A DNA stretch of 64,000 nucleotides, taken from Candidatus Thorarchaeota archaeon. GTDB lineage: Archaea > Asgardarchaeota > Thorarchaeia > Thorarchaeales > Thorarchaeaceae. Shown here one piece after another: positions 52,798 to 61,232 of this stretch. Location: positions 62,001 to 126,000 of the forward strand of contig RDOF01000004.1 of the NCBI GenBank assembly GCA_011365025.1, given 5' to 3'. A model generated the notes under the pieces. It was not told the DNA's origin and ran no database searches. It saw only the letters and a program-made list of their open reading frames with translations. The position numbers and the translations under genes are program-made. The first letter of the stretch is position 1. The number at the start of each line of letters is the position of its first letter.

Positions 52798-53568
52798 ATG
52801 AACTGGCTGGCAAAGATAATCAAGGGAAAAGCAGACGAGTTCTCTCATGCAAAGCTCGTAAAATACGGCATAGGGTCACATCCAGGCCCCCGAGCCAAGA
52901 TTGCCTTTAGCTCCAATAGGATCACATTCAAGGCGGATCTTGATTATGAGAAGGTGTTTCTCAGGGCATACCTGCTTGGAGCTCCGAAAACTTCCCACAA
53001 GTTGAAGGGTCTCCTGCGAACGTATGGTGATCGCACATCAGAGTATGCTACTGCCCGCATGCCTCTTGACTGGAAAGTATCGAAGGGAAAAGGTGCTAGC
53101 ACCTATGCAGCAAAGTTGAGCGAAGTGCCTCCACTTGAGGATATTCAACAGCTCGTGGAACTCGATGATCCCACAACCTTCTATTTGTTTTCGATTTCTC
53201 CAAGAGACGGGTCAAAGCCTTGGAGTTTGACGACCAAGACCTCCTTCCCAAAGGGTGGACCAAGTGATGAGGAGGATGAGGAGAAGGAAAAAGATCCTAC
53301 CTTCACAAAAGGTGCCTTAGGGAATACACCAGAGGTGTTTGACTTCATAATTCAGGAGTTGCTTCCCGATTTTGCTGACAAGGTAACTCCAAAGACCAAG
53401 AAGATTGCAATTTACAATACCATAGACATAGATGACATTGAAATTCCGGATGACCCGAAGATGTCATTTGCTGAGAAGAGGAAGCAAGCAAAGAAAAGGG
53501 GACGGATGCAGCGCCGTGTCGTAATTGATGACAAGGAATACACAGGAGTGGCCAGTTTCTTTGTATAG
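52798..53568 (+). CDS. Conserved-looking cytoplasmic protein, unknown function
   Basis: 256 residues. A basic N-terminus (MNWLAKIIKGKADEFSHAKLVKYGIGSHPGPRAKIAF in outline) is followed by mixed beta/alpha sequence. A very acidic linker (GPSDEEDEEKEKDP, about 156-169) precedes a C-terminal domain ending in a strongly basic segment (AEKRKQAKKRGRMQRR, about 222-237). The basic segment suggests nucleic acid binding. No known motif is recognised; transcription is from a TATA element at 52753. Confidence 0.75.
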   Translation: MNWLAKIIKGKADEFSHAKLVKYGIGSHPGPRAKIAFSSNRITFKADLDYEKVFLRAYLLGAPKTSHKLKGLLRTYGDRTSEYATARMPLDWKVSKGKGASTYAAKLSEVPPLEDIQQLVELDDPTTFYLFSISPRDGSKPWSLTTKTSFPKGGPSDEEDEEKEKDPTFTKGALGNTPEVFDFIIQELLPDFADKVTPKTKKIAIYNTIDIDDIEIPDDPKMSFAEKRKQAKKRGRMQRRVVIDDKEYTGVASFFV

Positions 53569-53640
53569 TCTCATGACCGTGACCTTTAAATTCGGCCCGC
53601 TATCGGCGATTGCATAAAACCAAGACACGAGGATGTATTC

Positions 53641-53859
53641 ATGCAAATTGTACCAGCCTTTGCCCAATCTTTCGGACCTGTATTTCTTTCACTGTCAATA
53701 ATATTCATTGTTCTTGGCCTCATCTCCTTTGGATGGCTTGTTGTGCATGTGGAGCACAGTCGTCATAGGTCCGTGCAGAAAATGCTCCTTGCCCTCGTTC
53801 TGGGTTCGATCTTCATAGGGTTTGGTATTCACTTCTTCTTGCTGTCTGGTGGAGCATGA
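53641..53859 (+). CDS. Small two-span membrane protein
   Basis: 72 residues. Spans: FGPVFLSLSIIFIVLGLISFGWLVV and MLLALVLGSIFIGFGIHFFLL, with a short basic loop (EHSRHRSVQK) between. A TATA-like CCTTTAAATTC (about 53581-53591) lies 50-60 bp before ATG 53641. Function unknown. Confidence 0.65.
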   Translation: MQIVPAFAQSFGPVFLSLSIIFIVLGLISFGWLVVHVEHSRHRSVQKMLLALVLGSIFIGFGIHFFLLSGGA

Positions 53860-53976
53860 ATTACTCGCAACTTCACGCCTTCTTGCCCTTCAAATCTAAG
53901 GCAATAAGTCCACATAAGACATATTTGCCCACAAAATGAACTTCCCCTGAGTCTGCAGCTTTGGAACTCAGATGAC

Positions 53977-55167
53977 ATGAGGTACTCTTCAGTGCTACCA
54001 GAATCCGACTTGGAAAAAATGGCTGGCGTAAGTCGGCAGAGATTGACCCAAGAGTTCGCCGAAACTCATGCAAATCTCCATGAGAGGGCGAGAAGGGTTT
54101 CAGTGGAGAGTGCCAGAAAGATTGCTGACGAAACCTCCTGTCCATTGGAGGTGGCAACGCTTGCCTATTTGATTGACATGGATGGCATTTTATCAGTCCG
54201 CAGGGCTGTGAGCCTTTTATCCATGGAATTGGAACGCAGAGCGTCTATTGGCGATGCAGTACCTAATCTTCCGGGCAATGTCATGGAGTTTTCAGTTGCA
54301 GAAGCGAGGTGGATCTCCTATATCTATGGGAAGTTTGCTAGAGAACTTGAGTTGAAAGTGCGTGAGTTAGCGAATCTTGAGGCCTCCTTAGATGACGTCG
54401 CTCCGTCAATTGAAAAGGCGGTGTCACTCATTGCTAACAGGGCGAAACTTGCCGAAGGGTTCATTGCACCACTTCTAGAAACCTGGATGAAGGAGCACGC
54501 TCAATCCAACTCACTTGATGCCTTGGTTGCTTTTGGACCTGCAGTGACAAAATGGAAACTAGCAACACTTCAAGGAAAGCTCCTGCAGCTTAGGAGGCGA
54601 AATCAAGCCCTCTTTAGAAGACTAAGCGGCGCTTTGGATGGTGCAGTGGATTCAGCAACTTCCGACCTATCATCAAAAAGGATTATGGATTTGGTTGAGG
54701 AGATGGATGGCCCACTGGAAGAGATGACAATAAGAGCCACAGCACATCTAATCCTGCATATTGCTCCTCGTCCCACTGGCAGAGGTGATAAGTCTGCTTA
54801 TGTTTCTGTGGGGATGGCTTCAACCAGAGGCAACAAGACGGAACCCGATCTCACTTCTCCATTTGACTTTCTTGAACGTGATGTACACCTTGCAAGGAGA
54901 AGAAAAGATGAGGAACGTGCGCATTTTCTGAAGGACCGAATTGGTCGGGTTCTAAGATATCTCCTTCATCAAGGTAACTCGATAACTGACAGTGTAGCGA
55001 AGTGCTTCTCAGAACTGGCTGACAGATTCAAGATTGAAGGGTTGCCAATAGAAGAACTCGTTGACTCATCACATGCAGAGCTGACATCGATTTCTTCGAC
55101 AGAACAAGGCGAGAAGGCAATAGACCTTGTGTTCGACTTTGTGCTCTCCAATGTATACGGAGGTTGA
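53977..55167 (+). CDS. Helical protein of the helicase operon, unknown function
   Basis: 396 residues, almost all alpha-helical. MAGVSRQRLTQEFAETHANLHERARRVSVESARKIAD (in outline) begins it, and then come DGILSVRRAVSLLSMELERRASIG, KLATLQGKLLQLRRRNQALFRRLSG and KRIMDLVEEMDGPLEEMTIRATAHL (in outline). Many Arg/Lys-rich helices suggest contact with nucleic acid or with the helicase. No domain is recognised. Its stop (TGA 55165-55167) overlaps the next start (TTG 55164), so the products are coupled. A TATA-like CATATTTG lies near 53921. Confidence 0.82.
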   Translation: MRYSSVLPESDLEKMAGVSRQRLTQEFAETHANLHERARRVSVESARKIADETSCPLEVATLAYLIDMDGILSVRRAVSLLSMELERRASIGDAVPNLPGNVMEFSVAEARWISYIYGKFARELELKVRELANLEASLDDVAPSIEKAVSLIANRAKLAEGFIAPLLETWMKEHAQSNSLDALVAFGPAVTKWKLATLQGKLLQLRRRNQALFRRLSGALDGAVDSATSDLSSKRIMDLVEEMDGPLEEMTIRATAHLILHIAPRPTGRGDKSAYVSVGMASTRGNKTEPDLTSPFDFLERDVHLARRRKDEERAHFLKDRIGRVLRYLLHQGNSITDSVAKCFSELADRFKIEGLPIEELVDSSHAELTSISSTEQGEKAIDLVFDFVLSNVYGG

Positions 55168-55943
55168 ACAAACTGGAATCTATACCACTATACTGGCTGC
55201 TTGATATTGAGGCGTATGACTTTGATACGGGAGTTCTTCGAAACACTGACATTTCAGGGAAAGCCATGATTGTGTCAAGGCAGCTTTGGTCTATTGTCCG
55301 TGATGATACAGTGCTCTCTGTTCTTCTAGGTCCAGGTATCTTCAAGGGTGTTGCAGTAAACGGGAATCGGAGAGTAGATGTCCTTGAGTACATTGGTGCT
55401 CTCATGTTCAACCCATCCGAACTCCGGCTTGATGAGCCAATACCTGTAGTAGACATAATCAACCCTGAAGTCATAGATCCTATGGCCCAAAAAAGGAGTG
55501 AAGAGATTGTAACAATCATTCGAAAACTAATAGTAGAGAAAGGAAACGTTCTTGCCGCCGATCCTTTGGCCAAGGTTTCGGGCCAGGCCGCAGTCCCGCA
55601 AATGGCTTATTACGATGAAATGATAAAGAAGATCAACGTTTCCCATGTATCTGGTGTTCAAAGAGCGAAGTTCATTTTGGCAGGTACGAATTCGCCACTA
55701 TATCGTCCCTTTGTTCAACACTTTGAAAAAAGAAGGTATTCCCAACCAGATCGGCTGAAAGTTCTGGCTACAGCATTTCATAAGTTCACTGGGTTTGTTG
55801 ATATCGAAGTTATGTCCAATTGGACGGTTGTGGAGAAGGCCGGGACGGACAAAAGCACCGGCATAGAGGCGCTAAGAGATGAATACGATGCGACTCTGAC
55901 TGAGATCCAGAAGAACTCGGAATCTTTCCTTTTTGAGCTGTGA
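55164..55943 (+). CDS. Unknown protein, middle gene of the helicase operon
   Basis: 259 residues from TTG 55164, overlapping the upstream stop by 4 bp. GGAGG directly touches this TTG; a CTG at 55173 sits at the usual 9 nt, so the true start may be either. The N-terminal half is alternating strand and helix (PLYWLLDIEAYDFDTG, KGVAVNGNRRVDVLEYIGALMF), and IPVVDIINPEVIDP is a further strand. The C-terminal half is helical and basic (KFILAGTNSPLYRPFVQHFEKRRYS in outline). No known nuclease or ATPase motif is visible. It is tightly placed between the helical protein and the helicase, suggesting a complex. Confidence 0.8.
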   Translation: MNKLESIPLYWLLDIEAYDFDTGVLRNTDISGKAMIVSRQLWSIVRDDTVLSVLLGPGIFKGVAVNGNRRVDVLEYIGALMFNPSELRLDEPIPVVDIINPEVIDPMAQKRSEEIVTIIRKLIVEKGNVLAADPLAKVSGQAAVPQMAYYDEMIKKINVSHVSGVQRAKFILAGTNSPLYRPFVQHFEKRRYSQPDRLKVLATAFHKFTGFVDIEVMSNWTVVEKAGTDKSTGIEALRDEYDATLTEIQKNSESFLFEL

Positions 55944-55976
55944 CGGAACCACAAAGTCTTTGGCTAATCAGGTTTC

Positions 55977-58634
55977 GTGCCACAAGAGGAAACCCCCTTG
56001 GAAGTAGCTGACGCGGATATACAGAAGCGTATCGAAAAGCCCTACGCACTTGTTCTGAGGGAGGGCAGACAAGACCTCTCGTGCAGATTAGAGGTAGTTT
56101 CTGATATTCTTCGCGACCGACAGCGAGCTCAGCTCTCAGGAATGATAGAATTTGGCTACAAGGCTTCCGAGTTACTTGAGATACGCCGTTTTTGGTTTGT
56201 AAAATACAACAAGCCCGTTTACTATCAGCCCAAAGAGGCGCATGAGATTCTTCGCAATGCAAAGGGAATCATAATTCCTAAGGAGCAGGCTCCGGCATTT
56301 CTCAAAGATTTAAGAAGCCTTATGGGTCGCCTTCAGACAATAAAGCCCAGGGTAGTCCCATCTTGTGCCAGTTGTCTAAGGGAGAATCGGCTTACCGTTC
56401 TCACACGACGGAATGCGGCAAAGGTTTCCGCAACTGAAGTCGCATGCATCACTTGTGCTCAGAGCGACCTCAGAACTGACCTCAAAAGCATGGGGGTCAC
56501 AATGTCACGACCCATGATTCAGCATCTCGAACGTCAATTGGTTCGAGTAAAGTCTGTACCTCGAATGCTCGAACTCCTTTCACCCAATTTCGACCCTGCT
56601 CAGGAATCCGATTTAACTCTCTTCGATGAAGTGCTTACAGCAGATCTGGGGAAGGGTGAGAAGCTCAACTCCCTGAACCTTCCCGAGGACTTCAGGAACC
56701 TACTACTAGCTGAAGGATTTGACAGACTTCTTCCGGTCCAGGAGATGGTCATTGATTCTGGCTTACTGAAGGAAAAACACCTGCTCATTGTTTCGTCCAC
56801 GTCATCAGGGAAGACACTCATTGGAGAACTTGCAGGAGTGCCAAAGACCCTGAATGGAAAGAAGATGGTTTATCTTGCTCCACTGGTTGCCTTGGCCAAC
56901 GAGAAGTATGAAGTATTTCGAAAACGCTACAAAAAACTTGGTCTTCGTGTGGGAATTAAGGTTGGAATGTCCCGACTTGATGTTGGGAAAGAGGCTAAGG
57001 TCATTGTTGACACAGACGTGAGAAAATCTGACATTATCTGCGGGACCTATGAGGCAGTAGACCTCCTCTTCAGGTCTGGCAATTCAAGCGATTTGGGCGA
57101 GGTAGGAACAATCATCGTTGATGAGGTACAGATGTTGGCAGACCCTGAAAGAGGACCAGAGCTTGATGGTCTCCTTTCTCGGATTCGCTACCATTCCCCT
57201 AGGGCTCAGGTCTTGGCTCTTTCTGCGACTGTTGGATCTCCAGCCTCGCTTGCAAAGGATTTAGGACTAAAACTGGTTGAATACTATGGACGTCCTGTTC
57301 CATTGGAGCGACATCTGGTTTTTGCGCGAAGTGATGATGACAAACGGAGAATCATCAGACGTTTGGTTCAACAGGAGTACCGTCACAAAAGCAGTGCTGG
57401 AAATAAGGGCCAGTCGATTATTTTCACATTCTCCAGACGAAGGGCCCATTCAATTAGCGATTGGTTAATCGAGAATGGCGTGTCTGCAACAGTCTATCAC
57501 GGAGGCCTTTCCTATTATCAAAGGAGAAGGATAGAAAACGCGTTTTCCAAGCAGAGATACGCGTGTGTTGTAACCACTGCAGCACTGGGAGCAGGTGTTG
57601 ACCTGCCGGCTTCACAGGTGATTTTTGAATCCTTGGCGATGGGGGCGGACTGGATTTCAACTGCCGAGTTTGAACAGATGTTGGGACGAGCTGGACGCCT
57701 TGGAAAACACGACCGCGGGAAGGTGTACCTCGTCGTTCAACCTGAAAGGAAATACCACGCCGGACAAGATGGGTATGAGGATGAGGTCGCTGCCAATCTC
57801 CTTAGGGGCGAAATTGAGGATGTGGAGCCCTTCTCTGATACTGAACGAGGCTCTGAACAGATACTGGCTACAATCTGTAGCACAGGTCTTGTGGATTTGA
57901 AGGACATTGCACGGGCGTACTTCAAGATGCTTTCAGTTTCGGTGCCACCTTCAGATGCCCTGAAGCACCTTGTCAGGCGTCATATGATCAGGGTTAGGGA
58001 AGGCGGGGCGCATCCAACCAAACTGGGACGGGCCACTTCTATGTCGTTTCTCACACCAAGCCAAGGGTATGAGGTTCAAAAGCTAGCTGGAAGGCAGGAT
58101 GCTATTGATATTGCAATAGGCTTGCAACCATTTGAGAATGTCTACCTCACAAACAAGCTACAGGCTGAGGTTAACTCCGCCTTCAGGACATTCATGCCCA
58201 CCAGACTCTTTTCCGGGGTGTTTTCGGACATTACAAGTTTAAGAGGATCTCAGGGCGCAGCTGGCCGCCTTCCAAAATGGGTCTTCGAAGTGTTCGGAAA
58301 ATGGATTTCCGAGTTCTTCAATTGCGGTTGCAAAGATTTCCCTGAATGCAATCATGCTCAGGTTGCCTTTGGCCGCTGGATTATTGAGAGAAGGAAGGAA
58401 GGCCTCAATCCCTCTGGAATCGCGAAGAAACTCAAGGACGACTTCGAATTATGGGTTTATCCCGGGGATGTGTTTTCTTGGTTGGATTCGCTAATTCATG
58501 GTCTTAAGGCCGTACAGCGAATTGCGGCAGTCGCAGGTGAAACTGATATCGGTGTTGCAATAGATGACCAAATTGCAAGAATAGAACGTCCCCTAGGAGC
58601 AAAGGAGCCTCCCGCATCAAAAGAAGCTGAATAG
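55977..58634 (+). CDS. Archaea-specific SF2 helicase (COG1202/DUF5814-like) with N-terminal zinc finger
   Basis: 885 residues from GTG 55977. The N-terminal domain (1-200) includes Cys pairs C130/C133 and C157/C160 that can bind zinc. The helicase core has motif I STSSGKTLIGEL (274-285), motif Ia YLAPLVALANEK, motif II DEVQML (382-387), motif III LSATVGSP, motif IV IIFTFSRRRAHSIS, motif V TAALGAGVDLPA and motif VI FEQMLGRAGRLG. This is the Ski2/Hel308-like pattern. A C-terminal helical part (about 640-870) has a further Cys cluster (CGCKDFPEC). It unwinds DNA or RNA in an ATP-dependent way. It is the last gene of a three-gene operon. Confidence 0.92.
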   Translation: MPQEETPLEVADADIQKRIEKPYALVLREGRQDLSCRLEVVSDILRDRQRAQLSGMIEFGYKASELLEIRRFWFVKYNKPVYYQPKEAHEILRNAKGIIIPKEQAPAFLKDLRSLMGRLQTIKPRVVPSCASCLRENRLTVLTRRNAAKVSATEVACITCAQSDLRTDLKSMGVTMSRPMIQHLERQLVRVKSVPRMLELLSPNFDPAQESDLTLFDEVLTADLGKGEKLNSLNLPEDFRNLLLAEGFDRLLPVQEMVIDSGLLKEKHLLIVSSTSSGKTLIGELAGVPKTLNGKKMVYLAPLVALANEKYEVFRKRYKKLGLRVGIKVGMSRLDVGKEAKVIVDTDVRKSDIICGTYEAVDLLFRSGNSSDLGEVGTIIVDEVQMLADPERGPELDGLLSRIRYHSPRAQVLALSATVGSPASLAKDLGLKLVEYYGRPVPLERHLVFARSDDDKRRIIRRLVQQEYRHKSSAGNKGQSIIFTFSRRRAHSISDWLIENGVSATVYHGGLSYYQRRRIENAFSKQRYACVVTTAALGAGVDLPASQVIFESLAMGADWISTAEFEQMLGRAGRLGKHDRGKVYLVVQPERKYHAGQDGYEDEVAANLLRGEIEDVEPFSDTERGSEQILATICSTGLVDLKDIARAYFKMLSVSVPPSDALKHLVRRHMIRVREGGAHPTKLGRATSMSFLTPSQGYEVQKLAGRQDAIDIAIGLQPFENVYLTNKLQAEVNSAFRTFMPTRLFSGVFSDITSLRGSQGAAGRLPKWVFEVFGKWISEFFNCGCKDFPECNHAQVAFGRWIIERRKEGLNPSGIAKKLKDDFELWVYPGDVFSWLDSLIHGLKAVQRIAAVAGETDIGVAIDDQIARIERPLGAKEPPASKEAE

Positions 58635-58635
58635 A

Positions 58636-58884
58636 CTAGCGCTTCTGAACCTCAAAAAACACTCTGATATTACCAACAGTTTCGGAATCCATAGAATCAA
58701 TGTTAAGGTCTAGCCATCTATGCAAGTCTCGTCGGATTAGCTCCTTCTGTTCAAGATTCGGTGGCAGTTCCACTGGCTTCTCGGATTCGATCCTAAAGTG
58801 TGTGCATCCACATTCGCACTCGCCATCGAGCACTTGGTCGATATCTGTCGAAGCTTTGCCGCAGTTCCTACACTGGAAGTACAT
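58636..58884 (-). CDS. Small zinc-ribbon protein (OapC/ArvC-like)
   Basis: 82 residues from ATG 58884; a longer frame to 58953 has a Cys-poor, unlikely N-terminus. MYFQCRNCGKASTD holds C-x2-C, and GECECGCTHFRIE holds C-x-C-x-C, forming one zinc ribbon in the first 35 residues. The rest is a helical segment. The layout matches archaeal Zn-ribbon proteins of the COG3364 type. It stops 1 bp after the convergent helicase gene. Role unknown, perhaps RNA or protein binding. Confidence 0.8.
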   Translation of the reverse strand: MYFQCRNCGKASTDIDQVLDGECECGCTHFRIESEKPVELPPNLEQKELIRRDLHRWLDLNIDSMDSETVGNIRVFFEVQKR

Positions 58885-59038
58885 GGATATCTCCAATGTG
58901 TTTCTGGAGAACCAAAGTCTATAGCATTTGGTAATGCTAAGGTAATACATCATATTGGAATGAAATTAAACGAAGAACTCCTTCTTATGACGAAAGCTAC
59001 ATATCTTCGATTGTGGGCTTCTCATCGGGGCGTGAGCA

Positions 59039-59296
59039 ATGGTCAAGCCGTGTGGAATCTGTCGTTCGAAGTCAAAAATCCGCTGTGATCGATGTCGGAA
59101 TGAATTTTGTCACGACCATGCAATCAAGTGCGCCTCTTGCGGCACCATTACTTGCATACGAGATATTCCCTCCACAAATGCATGCCCAGTATGTCACACG
59201 CGTCTTGGGATCTGCCCAGACTGCCTAGTTAATGGAAAGATAGTAAGGACAATTGCTGGTTCAGGCATATGTCCTGAGTGTGGTTGGAGTTCCTAA
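59039..59296 (+). CDS. Cysteine-rich zinc-finger protein
   Basis: 85 residues from ATG 59039. At least seven C-x2-C or similar pairs occur: CGIC, CDRC, CHDH, CASC, CPVC, CPDC and CPEC, with NEFCHDHA resembling a cross-brace zinc finger. Three or four zinc ions could bind. Many such small archaeal proteins bind RNA, or act as adaptors. The last 4 bp overlap the convergent DUF131 gene. CTACATATC near 58997 may be its promoter. Confidence 0.8.
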   Translation: MVKPCGICRSKSKIRCDRCRNEFCHDHAIKCASCGTITCIRDIPSTNACPVCHTRLGICPDCLVNGKIVRTIAGSGICPECGWSS

Positions 59297-59541
59297 AAAA
59301 CTAAAATCAATACAACCCAAAGAACCAGTGCAACTGCAAATGCTATTGCCCAGCCCTTTTTTCCATAACCCCAAACGATCGGGATTGGGCCAATAAGAAT
59401 GACTCCCTTCTTTTCGGCCGCGATTTGACCGGATTCTCTTCTTTCCGCAAAAAGCGACAAAATGGCTGCAACTACAAATAGAACACCAATGACCAAGAAT
59501 CCCAGTCCAAGTAGTTCTATCTCTGCAGGTAGTTGAAGCAT
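59293..59541 (-). CDS. DUF131 membrane protein
   Basis: 82 residues from ATG 59541, about 25-29 bp after a TATA element (59567-59577) and so leaderless; ATG 59562 would lie before the transcript start. Two spans: LLGLGFLVIGVLFVVAAILSLF and AIAFAVALVLWVVLILVF. Between them AEKKGVILIGPIPIVWGYGKK contains the GVILIGPIPIVWG signature of the archaeal DUF131 family. Function unknown; two-span layout with a central Gly/Ile/Pro loop. Confidence 0.87.
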   Translation of the reverse strand: MLQLPAEIELLGLGFLVIGVLFVVAAILSLFAERRESGQIAAEKKGVILIGPIPIVWGYGKKGWAIAFAVALVLWVVLILVF

Positions 59542-59566
59542 GATTTGCTCTTCATTCCTCATATCG

Positions 59567-59577
59567 TTTAAAGATAG
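59567..59577 (-). promoter_or_regulatory. TATA element deciding the DUF131 start
   Basis: Minus-strand TATCTTTAAAC. The distance to ATG 59541 fits a leaderless start. Confidence 0.55.
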
Positions 59578-59601
59578 TCCTACTGAAGCATTCGAGCTTT
59601 T

Positions 59602-60135
59602 CTAAGGCAATTCAAATAGCATTCGCTCATAGCCCCCAACGTCATCTCCCTCGAAAGCCCATAGAGTAACGATGTCTTCGTATATCTCGTGTTCAAGGAG
59701 TGTAGAAATTTCCGTAACCTTTGTTCCGATGGGGAATCGCCAGATTATCTCAAAGTCATATGGCGCCACTTCTTCCTCAAGCCATGTTTCAATCTTGTTT
59801 CTTCTCTGTTCAAATGCGCTGCCGAAATCAATCAAGTATAGCACAGAAACAACGTCGCTGCTTCCCTTTAGGAAAATGTCAGCATAGTCCACCGTTGACC
59901 TAACGCGTTCACCGTTGATTTCAACGCGTTCCTTATCCAAGAAGTACTGCATATTGGCAGCTAGCTTTTCCACTTCTAGACGAAGCAAGTCATCATCTCG
60001 TATCACATGTCGATAATAGCCCTCGGGATCTATGTACTCATAGCAAAGTCTCTCGTGAATCTCGCCTGACTTTGAAACCGAAAAGAATGAATCGGCATGC
60101 ACAGGTTCAACCATTTCTGACATGAATTCTTCCAT
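59602..60135 (-). CDS. Unknown archaeal protein coupled to the MBL nuclease gene
   Basis: 177 residues from ATG 60135, 5 nt after GGTGA that lies at the end of the upstream gene; the frame is open to 60165. The sequence is acidic and mixed alpha/beta: DSFFSVSKSGEIHERLCYEYID (in outline), LRLEVEKLAANMQYFLDKERVEINGERV (in outline), SVLYLIDFGSAFEQRRNKIETWLEEEV (in outline). There is no membrane span or Cys cluster. It is 10 bp after the MBL-fold gene, so it probably acts with it. The family is not recognised. Confidence 0.8.
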   Translation of the reverse strand: MEEFMSEMVEPVHADSFFSVSKSGEIHERLCYEYIDPEGYYRHVIRDDDLLRLEVEKLAANMQYFLDKERVEINGERVRSTVDYADIFLKGSSDVVSVLYLIDFGSAFEQRRNKIETWLEEEVAPYDFEIIWRFPIGTKVTEISTLLEHEIYEDIVTLWAFEGDDVGGYERMLFELP

Positions 60136-60145
60136 TATTCTCACC

Positions 60146-61150
60146 CTATTCAAGTGGTACCGCATTGAACCCCTCGCTTGTTAGGTGTCTAGAGAACTCC
60201 ATTGCATTGCTTGTGAAGCAATATATCAATCTTGGATTAACTTGACGCGCGAAATCTATCAGACCTGGAAAATCAGTGTGAGCGCTAAGCGGGAATCCTC
60301 TTCTCCCTGTTTCACCCAGCGTCCATCCTGACAGTGAGAAGAACTCCAAACTTGGTTCCAGCTTTGCAGTGTATGCGTGACCGAATTCCGTCTGCAGATT
60401 CCTCAGCATATGTCTGGGTGATGAGCACACAATTGCGCAACCGCTATCTATCATTTCGGATGCCCCTTTTTCTCTCAACGATAAATGCCTAAGGTCTATG
60501 CCATGCTTTTGGTAAACTCTGCATACCTCATCGATTTTTTGATTTCCAGTGACCACGTTTATTCCACCTCCGTGAAGAAGCGCAATTGCCTCCTGAGCCT
60601 TTCCAAGCGAGTATGCTTGGAAGACTGGTATTCGACCATTATCCATGACCTCACTTGCCTTTAGCAGGATTTCCTCGTAGACCCGTTTGCGTTCGGGAAA
60701 TACCCATTGTGGAGCACCATAGGTTGCCTCCGAAATCAGCACATCTGCTTTGACTGCCTTGGCTGCATTATGGACCAGGCTATCAACGGCGTTGAAGTCT
60801 CCTGTGTACAAAACCTTGAGATCATCGTCGAATTCGAGGAGGAACATTGTAGAACCAAGCACATGACCTGCATTCAGCGCCGTAATCTTCACGCCAAGCT
60901 GACCCATAGACTCGCCCATACCGATAGTGGTGAGTTTTCCTCCTACCTTGTAACCTCTTGCGTAGAGCGTTTCAAGCGTGGCTCCTGTGGTAACAATCCT
61001 GAATGCTTTCGCAATTCCAGAGAGATGGTCTGCATGAGCATGAGAAAGCAATGTGGTCTCATTATTCAATCCAGAATCCAAACCTAGCCTAACATGTCCG
61101 TATTCAAGGGCAAGGCCGCCCCCATGCTTGACAATTTTCAGGCTGGTCAT
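60146..61150 (-). CDS. MBL-fold nuclease of the beta-CASP/SNM1-like type
   Basis: 334 residues. Metallo-beta-lactamase motifs: LLSHAHADHLSG (H-x-H-x-D-H, about 35-46), NAGHVLGSTMFLLEF and YTGDFNAVDS (metal-binding His and Asp). The second half has SEATYG, IPVFQAYSLGKAQEAI, AIVCSSPRHML and FPLSAHTDFPGL, as in the beta-CASP/exonuclease subgroup (COG1236 and relatives). These enzymes cut or trim RNA or DNA with two zinc ions. It lies before an unknown coupled gene. Start ATG 61150. Confidence 0.9.
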   Translation of the reverse strand: MTSLKIVKHGGGLALEYGHVRLGLDSGLNNETTLLSHAHADHLSGIAKAFRIVTTGATLETLYARGYKVGGKLTTIGMGESMGQLGVKITALNAGHVLGSTMFLLEFDDDLKVLYTGDFNAVDSLVHNAAKAVKADVLISEATYGAPQWVFPERKRVYEEILLKASEVMDNGRIPVFQAYSLGKAQEAIALLHGGGINVVTGNQKIDEVCRVYQKHGIDLRHLSLREKGASEMIDSGCAIVCSSPRHMLRNLQTEFGHAYTAKLEPSLEFFSLSGWTLGETGRRGFPLSAHTDFPGLIDFARQVNPRLIYCFTSNAMEFSRHLTSEGFNAVPLE

Positions 61151-61232
61151 TCTAATGCATCACTCGAAAACAATGTGCTTCACAAAAGGGTTTCTCACAA
61201 CTGTGATAATCTCCTATGAACGCTCTACTTGC

